Shown piece after piece: positions 1 through 7,771 of a stretch of 62,886 nt of DNA (positions within the stretch are counted from its first letter, which is position 1; each line of letters opens with the position of its first letter). Source of the DNA: an uncultured Pedosphaera sp. (GTDB taxonomy: Bacteria; Verrucomicrobiota; Verrucomicrobiia; Limisphaerales; Pedosphaeraceae); the NCBI GenBank assembly GCA_903918755.1, contig CAIXFN010000010.1, positions 1 through 62,886 of the forward strand, given 5' to 3'. The notes beneath the pieces are model-generated. The model saw only the letters and a list, made by a program, of their open reading frames with translations. It had not been told where the DNA came from and searched no databases. A program made the translations under genes and the position numbers.

Positions 1-282
1 ATCGATCTGTGCGGGCCGGTCCAACGGCAATTGCTTTCGTTTCAAGCTGCCAACGATAAAAAGTTCAACGGCCAATGTCCCGTCAAATCTGCGTTAGCCC
101 TGTCATTCTTGCATCAACACACTTTCATGCATACGCGCTGCTGATTGGCAAGCCGAGACAAACTTTGGAATCCTGAGCCCAGGGACATGGCCCGCAACCA
201 TGGCCGACCAACCCTCTTCTCCCTCTCCGCCATTCATATGGGGGAGAGGGCCGGGGAGAGGTGGTGCCATCCATCATCCGCA

Positions 283-327
283 CCCGCCAAAATCCCAGGT
301 CCGGGATCAGGCGTCCTTAGTCCGATT
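283..327. repeat. ~45-nt dispersed intergenic repeat, copy a
   Basis: The sequence starting CCGCC and running through a TCCC..GG..CGGGA palindrome to a GTCCT(T/G) block recurs at 25207-25247 and 26228-26272. All three copies lie outside genes. The copies keep order and spacing of the blocks but differ at several positions, as expected for an old dispersed element. Confidence 0.55.
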
Positions 328-328
328 C

Positions 329-356
329 TTGTAATTAATCGCTTTTACTGTAATAT
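329..356 (+). promoter_or_regulatory. Candidate sigma-70 promoter for the NACHT gene
   Basis: TTGTAA (329-334) and TAATAT (351-356) are 16 bases apart in an AT-rich patch, 81 bases before the preferred ATG at 437. Each box matches the consensus at only four of six positions, so this is a weak prediction. Confidence 0.25.
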
Positions 357-436
357 CGGCCCGTGAGTAACACCTTATCAGATGCCACAGCCGGACCGCT
401 GGCGCCTTGTTGCCGTTAGATCACCACCTCCCTCCC

Positions 437-3400
437 ATGAGCAAGCGCACGCCAAATAGTCTGCATGTCTTCATCGGCTGTCCCGGCGATATGGCGCCGG
501 AGCGCGACGCTATACGCTTTGCTCGCGAGCACATCGAAAGCGTGGTCTGTCCGGTCAAGTTCACTACTTGGAAAACCAGTGCCTCGGGCGTGGGTGAACC
601 GCAGCGCGTGATTTTTGAAAACGATCCGGTCGAGTCCTTCGATGTGGTGATCATCCTTTTGTGGCATCGCCTCGGTGTTCCCAGCGGGTATCATGATCCA
701 CTCACCAAGCTGGAGATGACGGGGACGGAGGCCGAGTTTGTCGCCGCGTATGATCTGCATCAGTCCAGCGGAGGCCGGAGGCCTCAGGTGTTGCTGTATC
801 GTTGCCAACGCGACCTTCCGCCGGATGTGGATGTGGAGCAACTTGGCAGCGTCCGCAAGTTTTTCAAGCAAACCGAAAAGGGCGGACCGCGTCCCATGCT
901 TTCCGTGGGTTTTAAGACGGCGGAGGACCTCAAGGACATTGTCACGCGAAACCTGCAGACCGCCGCCAAACGCTTGCGCGCCGCGGAGAAGAAGCCAGCG
1001 ACTTCCACTTCGTCGAAAAAGAAAACGCCGAAAGCCTCCGGTTCCATGCCGGACTCTGGGATGATGCTGCATCGGTATTTCACCAATCTTCGCGACCAGT
1101 TCGCCACCTACGAAAACGTCGGCCTGCCGGTTCCGGAGCGCGATGGCAAGGAGGGCGAGCAGGATGTCCCCATCCCCATCCGCAAGCTTTTTGTCGCGCC
1201 TGCCTGCACGGAGGCGCATTTCCGACCTGAGGCATTCGATTCCGCGTTGTGCGATGGGAAGAATCCCGCGACGCCGCTCCTCCCCCGGCTCTCCCCGGCC
1301 AAATCCCGCACTGTCCTCCTTGCCGATCCGGGCATGGGCAAGAGCACGCTCATTCAGTGGCTGATCTCCACCCTTGCCGATGAAGCAGTGCCGCCCGGGG
1401 CCGAGGCACTGCGCGGCGCCATCCCGCTTCCCTTTATCCTCCGCGATCTCGTCGGGCACTTGCCGAAGGATTTAAAGAATTGGAACTGGAACGCATTGGT
1501 GGATGCCTTCCGCCAGTGGCGGCATCGCGGCCGGGGCGCTGCCCTCGCTGCCCCCCTCACGGCTGACGAGGCGTCTTTCCGCTCCCTCCTCGCCTCGGAC
1601 GGGGCCTTCTTCCTCATCGATGGCCTCGATGAAATTGGCGATCCGCAGCGCCGGATCGCCATCCGCAATGCGATTTGGGAAGGGTTCGAGAAGTATCCCC
1701 TGGCCCGGTGGCTGATTACCTCGCGGATTGTGGGGTACGAGCAAGCTGTGGTGGAGCGCAAGTGTATCATCGAGTGGGATCCAACGCAGAAGCTGACTCC
1801 CGAGCTTGCGAAGAGGATGAGGCAGAAGCTTATCGCTGCCGGGATCCCCGAAAGCGAACGGATGCCCTTCGGCGGCGGAAATGTCGAACCGACTTCGGTT
1901 CACCTGCAAATCGCCACACTCCTCCACCTTGCCCCTTTCGACAACGAGCAGCAGCTCAGCTTCGCCCGGAATTGGTTTGTCCCCCGCCTCGGCGACGCGG
2001 CCGGCACGCAGCGGGCGGAAGACTTCATCGCCGCAGTCCATCGGAACGACCATACCCGCACCATCAGCCGGGTTCCCAATCTCCTCTACCTGCTTGCCCT
2101 GCTTTTCCGGCATCGCGCCCGCCTGCCGGACGGGCGCGCACTCGTCTATTCCGCCATCTCTTCCGCCTATCTGGCCGACATTGATTTCCACCGACGCCTG
2201 CCAGATTCTCTCCTCGTCCCCTGGAAGTTTGACGAAAAGGAAGAACTCCTCGCCCTGGTCGCGATGCGAATGCAGGAGATTCGTGCAGCAAAAGGGCAGG
2301 ACGAAAATGGCGATGTCCTAGTCAACCGCCAACAGCTTGAAGAATGGCTGGCACCACGTTTTCGCGGCTCGGGCGATGCTGAAACATGCGCCGAACTGCA
2401 CCGCTTCCTCGACCACATTGCGAACCGCTCCGGCCTCCTGCTCCCGCGCGGCGAAGGCGTGTTTGGATTCGCCCACCTTTCGTTTCAGGAATACTATGCC
2501 GCCTGTTTTCTCGAGAAAGAGTTCCAACGCATCCTCACCGAAAAGTCGCAGGACGCCGCGAATGACATCTTTGGCCCTCCTTCCGCCGCTGCGAAAAAGG
2601 ACGAGGAAAAAATGTTTGCCGAAATGGCCATTCTCCCCGCATGGCACGAGCCGATTCTCTTCCTCGTGGAAAAACTCCGTCAAAGCGCACCTTATACCCG
2701 CCGCATCCTCAGTTGGACCTTCCCCCAACTCGCCGAACCTTTGCAAGGGCCTGAAGGAAGTTCGCTTGCAGGGGTTAAGGACTGGATGCCCTTCACTACC
2801 GCTCGGCTCCTCGCCAGCATCTCCCTTGACCAGGAAGTCAACCTCGACGATGCACAGCGTTCGACGATCTGGCGCAGCCTGTGGCAGGCACACATTGCCG
2901 CGTCTGACGGGGAGTGGGACATCGCTTCTTCCCTCATCGTCTCTGGGAGTCTCTACCAAACGGCCGTGCTCGACGCCGCCGTTGCGCTAAAGCCTGCGAA
3001 ACTCCGCCTGGGTGGCTGTGCTGCATTAACCGACCTCAAGCTCCTCGCGGGGCTGAGTTCCTTGACCTATCTCTCCCTCGACGGGTGCACGGGGTTGAGC
3101 GACCTGAAGCCGCTGGCCGGCTTGGCTTCCTTGACTGAACTATCCCTGAGCGGCTGCACGGGGTTGAGCGACCTGAAGCCGCTGGCCGGCTTGGCTTCCT
3201 TGACTGAACTATCCCTGAGCGGCTGCACGGGAGTGAGCGACCTGAAGCCGCTTGAGGGCTTGGCTTCCTTGACCTTTCTAAATCTCGACGGGTCCACGGG
3301 AGTGGGTGACCTCAAGTCGGTGGCGAGCCTGGGTTCCTTGACCACTCTCTCCCTCGAGAGGTGCACGGGGGTGAGCGACCTCAAGCCGCTGGCAAGCCTG

Positions 3401-3571
3401 GGTGCCTTGACCTATCTCTACCTCAACGGGTGCACGGGGGTGAGCGACCTCAAGCCGCTGGCGGGCTTGGCTTCCTTGAACTATCTCAACCTCAACGGGT
3501 GCATTGGGGTGAGTGACGAGGTTGTGGCGTCGCTGGAGGCGAGCCTGCCGAAACTCACAATCCGCAGATAA
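437..3571 (+). CDS. NLR-like STAND NTPase: DUF4062-like, NACHT, C-terminal LRRs
   Basis: Predicted 1044-residue cytoplasmic STAND ATPase. The N-terminal ~120 residues (VFIGCPGDMAPERDAI onward) resemble DUF4062, an effector-side domain found in bacterial NLR-like proteins. A Lys/Ser/Thr-rich linker follows. The NACHT domain has Walker A GMGKS at residues 299-303 and Walker B FFLIDGLDE at 391-399. Residues ~860-1035 are internalin-like 22-23-residue leucine-rich repeats of the LKPLAGLASL type, the likely sensor. Bacterial NACHT proteins are known antiphage defence proteins, so defence is the inferred role; no phage link is visible here. The gene stands alone, next to repeat-rich DNA. The open frame extends to a TTG at 407, but ATG at 437 is the better start (MSKRTPNSL); no clear Shine-Dalgarno is seen. 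Two LRR units are identical at DNA level. Confidence 0.85.
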   Translation: MSKRTPNSLHVFIGCPGDMAPERDAIRFAREHIESVVCPVKFTTWKTSASGVGEPQRVIFENDPVESFDVVIILLWHRLGVPSGYHDPLTKLEMTGTEAEFVAAYDLHQSSGGRRPQVLLYRCQRDLPPDVDVEQLGSVRKFFKQTEKGGPRPMLSVGFKTAEDLKDIVTRNLQTAAKRLRAAEKKPATSTSSKKKTPKASGSMPDSGMMLHRYFTNLRDQFATYENVGLPVPERDGKEGEQDVPIPIRKLFVAPACTEAHFRPEAFDSALCDGKNPATPLLPRLSPAKSRTVLLADPGMGKSTLIQWLISTLADEAVPPGAEALRGAIPLPFILRDLVGHLPKDLKNWNWNALVDAFRQWRHRGRGAALAAPLTADEASFRSLLASDGAFFLIDGLDEIGDPQRRIAIRNAIWEGFEKYPLARWLITSRIVGYEQAVVERKCIIEWDPTQKLTPELAKRMRQKLIAAGIPESERMPFGGGNVEPTSVHLQIATLLHLAPFDNEQQLSFARNWFVPRLGDAAGTQRAEDFIAAVHRNDHTRTISRVPNLLYLLALLFRHRARLPDGRALVYSAISSAYLADIDFHRRLPDSLLVPWKFDEKEELLALVAMRMQEIRAAKGQDENGDVLVNRQQLEEWLAPRFRGSGDAETCAELHRFLDHIANRSGLLLPRGEGVFGFAHLSFQEYYAACFLEKEFQRILTEKSQDAANDIFGPPSAAAKKDEEKMFAEMAILPAWHEPILFLVEKLRQSAPYTRRILSWTFPQLAEPLQGPEGSSLAGVKDWMPFTTARLLASISLDQEVNLDDAQRSTIWRSLWQAHIAASDGEWDIASSLIVSGSLYQTAVLDAAVALKPAKLRLGGCAALTDLKLLAGLSSLTYLSLDGCTGLSDLKPLAGLASLTELSLSGCTGLSDLKPLAGLASLTELSLSGCTGVSDLKPLEGLASLTFLNLDGSTGVGDLKSVASLGSLTTLSLERCTGVSDLKPLASLGALTYLYLNGCTGVSDLKPLAGLASLNYLNLNGCIGVSDEVVASLEASLPKLTIRR
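3086..3223 (+). repeat. Perfect tandem duplication of a 69-bp LRR unit
   Basis: Bases 3086-3154 and 3155-3223 are identical over 69 bases, each starting TGCACGGGGTTGAGC and encoding one 23-residue leucine-rich repeat. Neighbouring units (from about 3017 to 3520) are related but diverged. Perfect identity, including silent sites, points to a recent duplication. Confidence 0.9.
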
Positions 3572-3806
3572 CAGTAGGCTTGGTCTCATCTGGCAAAATC
3601 GCTGGGCTTTGGTCCGCAGGGTTCAAGTGAGGGGCCATCGCCACCAACAAACCATAATTGGCTCGAAAGCTGGACAGAATGTCTGAGCGTTGGATCAGTG
3701 AAGCATCATAATAGCGCCTTTCGCGGCTTGGCCTCCGCTTTCCCTATTTGGCACCGTACGTGAGACCGAGAATCGCCCGGATTTCTTTGATCAAACCCTC
3801 CTCGGA

Positions 3807-4133
3807 GGCTGCTCTATTAACCTGCCGCGCAACACGTTACCAACCAAATGCGCCTAAATTCCTCCCGTAGCAATTCAAAGCGCCCCAACTCGTGCTAAAA
3901 ATGCATGGGAGCCGATCCGATTTCGGCAACCGCCGTGCCGCCTGCCCTGCATAGCTCAGAGCGAAGCGGGGCCGCCCCGCCAACGCCTGAATTTTGGCCA
4001 CCGGAACCAAAGTTCCGCTCGGCCCGCTCTTTGACATCTTAGAACTGCTGCCTGCATCCGCCAGACAAGCCGAGGCAGCCTCAGAGTGGTGATCATCGCC
4101 GCGTGCCGTCCCAATCGGCACGTGGCCCACCCC
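3807..4133 (+). repeat. Dispersed structured repeat, copy 1 (candidate ncRNA)
   Basis: This ~327-base block is closely similar to 4798-5093 and 46164-46463. Conserved landmarks in order: AACACGTTACCA, TAAATTCCTCCCGTAG, GAGCCGATCCGATTTCGG, AATTTTGGCC, hairpin CGGAAC/GTTCCG (4002-4007 / 4012-4017), CTCTTTGACATCTTA, stem GCTGCCT/AGGCAGC (4047-4053 / 4073-4079), and hairpin CGTGCCG/CGGCACG (4102-4108 / 4116-4122) with loop TCCCAAT. The strand is inferred from T-G pairs in the other copies, which pair only in a + strand transcript. Function unknown; a MITE-like element is the alternative. Confidence 0.7.
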
Positions 4134-4237
4134 AATCGTCCGCCAGCCGATCAAGCCAGCTGCGTGATCGATATACCCGCACCGACGTCCTTTCGTCCGC
4201 CCTGCGGGGTTGGTGCCCGCGCCGCCAAATACCGGCG

Positions 4238-4269
4238 AGTCCAAGTTAAACAAACTTAGTCCAGTTTCG
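4238..4269. repeat. Nine-copy short motif, copy 1 (AAACAAAC type)
   Basis: Reads AGTCCAAGTT + AAACAAAC + TTAGTCCAGTTTCG. It lies about 100 bases after repeat module 1, in the same relative position as motif copy 2 after module 2. Confidence 0.7.
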
Positions 4270-4469
4270 TTACCTCCGCGACCTCCGCGGCTCCGCGTGA
4301 GAATCTCCCCGAAGTCCCCTCTAACCACCCGGCCGCCTGCCCTGCGTCCTGTCCGGCGCAAGGGGTTTGCCCGGCATACCTGCAAAGCGAAGCCGGGTCG
4401 CTTCCCCGCCGGTCCGTGTTCCATCGTTCCGGGCTTGCGGGGCCATTGGTCAGGGGTTAAATTGCAAGC

Positions 4470-4643
4470 ATGAGCGACAAAGAGATGGTCATCGAAGCAA
4501 TCCGCCAGCTTCCCGAGACCTCCACGCTGGACGAAATCAGCGAAGATGTGGCCATATTGGCCGCGTTGCAACGTGCAAAGGCGGCATCGGCTGCTGGTCG
4601 GGTCGTCGCTCATGATAAGGTCAAGGAGCGGTTGGCCGCATAG
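4470..4643 (+). CDS. Small orphan antitoxin-like protein (57 aa)
   Basis: An ATG at 4470 opens a 57-codon frame ending TAG at 4643, starting MSDKEMVIEAIRQLPETS and ending HDKVKERLAA. The pattern 'xxEAIRQLPxxxTLDEISEDVAILAALQRAxxAxxAGRVVxHDxVKxRL' matches a common family of small antitoxins usually encoded just before a RelE/ParE-type toxin; in such proteins this part is helical and neutralises the toxin. No toxin frame follows here: the next ~150 bases have no convincing start and then repeat module 2 begins. It is therefore an orphan antitoxin or the remnant of a toxin-antitoxin pair. The upstream GGGG is a weak ribosome site. The codons look protein-coding (few rare codons, amphipathic helix), and no other frame makes sense. 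Confidence 0.6.
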   Translation: MSDKEMVIEAIRQLPETSTLDEISEDVAILAALQRAKAASAAGRVVAHDKVKERLAA

Positions 4644-4797
4644 ATTTAGGAAAGTGCCCGTCAGGATCCTCACTTGCCGCCGCCTCCCCCCGTTTGAGTT
4701 TTGGTACGGCACGTCCTCGGTGTTGCGAAAAGGGGTGAAGTCTCACCTGCGCCAATCTCCCCCCGGCATCATCCAAATCGATCGCCGGTTGCAAAAA

Positions 4798-5093
4798 GCC
4801 ATCTCCATTTGCCTGCCACCCAACACGTTACCAAACCAAGTGCGCCTAAATTCCTCCCGTAGCAATTCAAACCGTCCCGACGCGCGCCAATAGTGCTTGG
4901 GAGCCGAGCCAGTTTCGACAACCGCCGTGCCGCTGCCCGGCAACGCCAGAATTTTGGCCCACCGGAACCAAGGTTCCGCCCGGCCTGCTCTTTGACATCT
5001 TAAAACTGCTGCCTGCATCCGCCAGACGCGACGGGGCAGCCGTGGAACATGGCCGTCGCCGTGTGCCGTCCCAACCGGCACGCGGCCCACCGC
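4798..5093 (+). repeat. Dispersed structured repeat, copy 2 (candidate ncRNA)
   Basis: Second copy of the module at 3807-4133, about 300 bases. Hairpins are kept: CGGAACC/GGTTCCG (4963-4969 / 4972-4978), stem GCTGCC/GGCAGC (5008-5013 / 5035-5040), and GTGCCG/CGGCAC (5063-5068 / 5076-5081) with loop TCCCAAC. The outermost pair of the last hairpin is T-G here (5062/5082) where copy 1 has C-G, a change that keeps pairing only in + strand RNA. Confidence 0.7.
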
Positions 5094-5180
5094 CCCTCTA
5101 TTTGGTAGGCGACGAGGTGACGGCCTGCCCTGCATAGCCTCTTGGCGACGCAGGGAGGCTCTGACTTTGGCCCCTTCGGC

Positions 5181-5515
5181 GTCCAGGTTAAACAAACTTA
5201 ATCCAGTTTCGCATCCGGCACTGGCTGAATGCCCGTCACCGTCTTCGATCACGGCTACTTGCATTTCTTTTGTGAGCTTTGGTGCACTCTCGTGGCCAAT
5301 CAACCTCCGGAATTTCTGTCGAAGTCCAGGTTCCGGACACTTAATCCAATTTCGCCGCCATCACTGGCGGCGTCCACCTCGCCGATGTTTCGTCCTCCCG
5401 CGGCGACTGGGTTCACCGTCGAATCAGTTCCCTTTTGCGGTTCTTGCGCATCTTGCGGCCAAGCAAACTCCGTTTCTTCCAGCCAAATTCCAACCTTTGG
5501 ACACTTAACCTGGCC
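5181..5515. repeat. Nine-copy short motif, copies 2-4
   Basis: Copy 2 at 5181-5211 (core AAACAAAC), copy 3 at 5323-5354 (core CCGGACAC) and copy 4 at 5487-5515 (core TTGGACAC). Copies 3 and 4 are preceded by a TGCGGCCAATCAACTCCGG-like block about 25 bases upstream, showing that the repeated unit is about 75 bases long. Confidence 0.65.
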
Positions 5516-5906
5516 GGTGTCCTGTCCCCCGTCCCGTCCCCCGTAGCTGTTCAGCGAAGGGGGAAGCTGCCCCAGCGACGGCGGAAACATGGGTCGTTGG
5601 CTTCGGTGAAAAGGTTCCTGCCTCCCGCGCCGCGAAGGAGGACGTGGCGGTAGATGATGATTGCAAGGCGGTAGAAATGCCGGTGCGGATGCATGACATT
5701 TGCGACGCATTCTTGGGAATAAGAAGGGGGCGGGCTTGCCGGAGAATTCGGGAGATTCGGATGGAGTAGGAGATATTGAGGGATTTGGGGTGTTTTTCGA
5801 CAGGCGACCCCGGCCAGGGAGCAGGAGGCGCACTTGGCACGGCGGGTGCTTTATCAAACTTGCCGGCATGAGTGTGCGCGGCAGGTGGTTTTGGTTTGTG
5901 TTTGGG

Positions 5907-5952
5907 TGCGAGCCGGATACGCGGGCAACCGTGGTTCCGGCTCGCATTTTTT
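5907..5952 (+). terminator. Intrinsic terminator on the + strand, no matching gene
   Basis: TGCGAGCCGG (5907-5916) pairs perfectly with CCGGCTCGCA (5937-5946) across a 20-base loop, followed at once by TTTTTT (5947-5952). The T-tract lies on the + strand only, so it would not stop proB, which is read from the other strand and ends 60 bases further on. Confidence 0.6.
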
Positions 5953-6011
5953 CCGCCGAACTTTTTGATGAGTCATGGCGGAAGGTGGCAAGTGCGCGAT
6001 TCGGCCCGGGA

Positions 6012-7106
6012 CTACAGGATCACCAGGTTGTCGCGATGGATGACTTCTTTGCGAGGGCGGCGGCGGGAGCGGAGGTCCTCGGCTCCGGCGGCGCCAATGC
6101 CGCGGGCAAACTCGTGGCCGGCCAGGTCGCAGATGCTGAGGACATCGCCGACCCGGAATTCACCTTCAAACTTCGCAACCCCGGGGGGCAAAAGGCTGCG
6201 GCCACTTTCACACAAGGCGCGGCGGGCTCCGGCGTCCACAAACAAGCGGCCCTGGGGGTGGTGGAAAAAGGCGATCCATCGCTTCCGCGCCGGCAGGCGG
6301 GAAGAGTGGGGAACGAACAGGGTGCCCTCCCCTTCCCCCTCCCCGGTCCCGGCCAGAATATCGGCCAGAACATTGGCTTTGCGACCGGAGGCAATGACGA
6401 GCGGAATGCCCGAACGCACCACGATTTTGGCCGCCTGGATTTTGGAGGCCATGCCACCGACCGCGGTTTCGCTGGTCGTGCCGCCGGCCATCGCTTCCAC
6501 CGCGGCATCGATCCGCGGAATGGTGTTGAGGGTATGGGCGCCGGGTTTGCCGTAATCCGCGATGACACCGTCCACCGTGGTGAGGATGACGAGCAAGTCC
6601 GCAGGCAACAGGGCGGCGACCAGGGCGGAAAGGCGGTCGTTGTCGCCGAATTTGAGTTCGGTGGTGGAGATGGCGTCGTTTTCGTTGATGATCGGAATGA
6701 CGCCGTGCTTGAGCAGGGTAACGAGGGTGTTGCGGGCGTTGAGATGCCGTTGATGATCCTGCAAATCCTCGTGTGTCAACAGGACCTGGCCCACGTGCAA
6801 GCCGTGACGCGCGAACAGCTTTTCGTAGGTGGCCATGAGACGGGACTGGCCGACGGCGGCGCAGGCCTGCAATTCCGCGAGAGCCCCGGGACGCTTTTGG
6901 AATCCCAACGCGCCCATGCCGGATCCAACCGCGCCGGAGGTAACCAGGATGACCTGGATCCCGGCCTGGCATTGCCGGGCCATCTGCGCGACCAATTGTT
7001 CCATCTGGGCCAAATCCGGCTGTTTCCGGCTGTCCGTGAGGACGCCGGTGCCGAGCTTGACGACAATTCGACTGACTTTATTAAACAACTGGCTGCGCAT
7101 GCGCAT
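6012..7106 (-). CDS. proB: Glutamate 5-kinase (proline biosynthesis)
   Basis: ProB phosphorylates L-glutamate with ATP to gamma-glutamyl phosphate, the first step of proline synthesis, in the cytoplasm. The 364-residue length fits the family. The amino-acid-kinase domain opens with RIVVKLGTGVLT (residues ~12-23), followed by LVTSGAVGSGM, the NENDAI substrate loop, GDNDRLSALVA and GGMASKIQAA, all diagnostic. The last ~80 residues (RLFVDAGARRAL onward) are the C-terminal PUA domain present in many bacterial ProB proteins. It is the last gene of a minus-strand series, 224 bases after the DUF5069 gene. proA is not in the window. The start is one of two close methionines (7106 or 7100). A long open frame on the + strand over this gene is only its shadow. 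Confidence 0.95.
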   Translation of the reverse strand: MRMRSQLFNKVSRIVVKLGTGVLTDSRKQPDLAQMEQLVAQMARQCQAGIQVILVTSGAVGSGMGALGFQKRPGALAELQACAAVGQSRLMATYEKLFARHGLHVGQVLLTHEDLQDHQRHLNARNTLVTLLKHGVIPIINENDAISTTELKFGDNDRLSALVAALLPADLLVILTTVDGVIADYGKPGAHTLNTIPRIDAAVEAMAGGTTSETAVGGMASKIQAAKIVVRSGIPLVIASGRKANVLADILAGTGEGEGEGTLFVPHSSRLPARKRWIAFFHHPQGRLFVDAGARRALCESGRSLLPPGVAKFEGEFRVGDVLSICDLAGHEFARGIGAAGAEDLRSRRRPRKEVIHRDNLVIL

Positions 7107-7257
7107 GCTGTTAGCAAAAGGATGGGCGGGTGTCGAGTGCGTGGAAGGTGGGGGGAGATGCGAACAATTGGAAGGAGGTCATCTGAATTCCCGGGGGCCA
7201 CTGCGAAAAACCACCCTGAAGAATGCCACAAACTCCTGCTGTCGGATGCTACAAAGG

Positions 7258-7302
7258 TAGACGAAAGGAAACGGCGCGGGGAATTGGCATTCCACCGCGC
7301 CG
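7258..7302 (-). terminator. Terminator after the DUF5069 gene
   Basis: CGGCGCGG (7272-7279) and CCGCGCCG (7295-7302) form a stem with inner GGAA/TTCC pairs. Read on the minus strand the stem is followed by TTTCCTTTCG, a weak U-rich tail. It lies 29 bases past the DUF5069 stop and separates that gene from proB. Confidence 0.5.
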
Positions 7303-7330
7303 AGAGAGGAACCAGCGGCTGGTTGTTTAT

Positions 7331-7771
7331 TTATTTGAGGACGGCTTCGTGGAACTCTTTCCAGTCGTCGAGGTTGTTCAAATTCACGGCATCCTTGAAG
7401 GAGGCCAGATCGTCGGGCAAACCGTTGGCGCTCAGGATGGACTTGCGGGTGGCGTCGCCGTGGAAGTACCCCTTGATGGAGGCATTGAGGCTGGCGATGG
7501 AAGCAGGATTCAAGTTTTTGGCGTTGGCCTTGACCCAGGCCTCAAATTGGGGGTAGGTGGGGCGGCTGGTCTTGATGTATTGCAACAGGGCATCGCGATC
7601 CAATCCGAGGCCGTCGATGACCATCTGGTCGTAGCCTTTTCCCGCTCCCGGATAGCCGGGGGCGAGGCGGCCGCGCGCTTCCAGCGAAGCTTTCAGCCAC
7701 AAACGCGGCAGGTGCAGCACGCCCAGGGGACCGGCAATTCCGGAACTGATCAGCGGAACAATCGTATTCAT
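7331..7771 (-). CDS. DUF5069 family protein
   Basis: 146-residue protein beginning MNTIVPLISSGIAGPLGV and containing LHLPRLWLK and GYPGAGKGYDQM, the pattern I recognise as DUF5069, a small family of unknown function common in Verrucomicrobiota and Planctomycetota. No signal peptide or membrane segment is seen, so it is probably cytoplasmic. The open frame extends far upstream to 8251, but that part is the antisense of the DUF1501 gene and low in coding quality; ATG at 7771 is the natural start. It is followed by a terminator and is probably its own transcription unit. Confidence 0.8.
   Translation of the reverse strand: MNTIVPLISSGIAGPLGVLHLPRLWLKASLEARGRLAPGYPGAGKGYDQMVIDGLGLDRDALLQYIKTSRPTYPQFEAWVKANAKNLNPASIASLNASIKGYFHGDATRKSILSANGLPDDLASFKDAVNLNNLDDWKEFHEAVLK

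Larger units (their letters stand above)
1..436. other. Intergenic region upstream of the NACHT gene
   Basis: I see no convincing gene here. The stretch holds an inverted repeat of CT-rich and GA-rich arms at about 211-262 (a CCCTCTCC-type arm facing a GGGAGAGG-type arm around an NdeI-like CATATG), and a ~45-nt dispersed repeat at 283-327. The last 110 bases are AT-rich and hold a possible promoter. The open frame at 145-366 only crosses these repeats. Confidence 0.6.
3572..4469. other. Gene-poor repeat-rich stretch after the NACHT gene
   Basis: No gene is supported. The first ~235 bases show nothing recognisable. Repeat-module copy 1 (3807-4133), motif copy 1 (4238-4269), a 'CTCCGCGACCTCCGCGG' type intergenic repeat (about 4270-4300) and short GCCCTGC...GCGAAGC palindromes (about 3945, 4340, 4385) fill the rest. 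Confidence 0.6.
4644..6011. other. Gene-poor repeat-rich stretch before proB
   Basis: No gene is supported. It contains repeat module copy 2 (4798-5093), a GCCCTGC/GCAGGG palindrome (about 5121-5160, related to 25086-25190), motif copies 2-4 (5181-5515), and an intrinsic terminator on the + strand (5907-5952). Frames on the minus strand (for example 5300-5947) are proline/serine-rich and look non-coding. Confidence 0.6.

Noticed and set aside
407-436. TTG start for the NACHT protein
   Set aside because: The 10 extra residues are not needed for the domain and the ATG at 437 begins just before the conserved strand; no ribosome site favours the TTG.
3837-4712. Minus-strand ORF sharing a C-terminal 'GRNLxAFGW' with a frame in copy 3
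   Set aside because: Copy 2 is shifted out of this frame by indels and the N-terminal parts differ; the shared peptide follows from DNA-level conservation of the repeat.
4238-5515. Integron attC-like array (GTTAAAC looks like the GTTRRRY core, and a toxin-antitoxin-type gene lies between copies)
   Set aside because: Only some copies have GTTAAAC; the others have GTTTCGG at that place. No partner RYYYAAC site at a consistent distance and no integron integrase is in the window.
5300-5947. 215-residue minus-strand ORF
   Set aside because: Pro/Ser-rich, crosses two copies of the short motif and a terminator, and shows no domain or ribosome site.
5700-7556. 618-residue ORF on the + strand
   Set aside because: It is antisense to proB, which has full family signatures on the minus strand.
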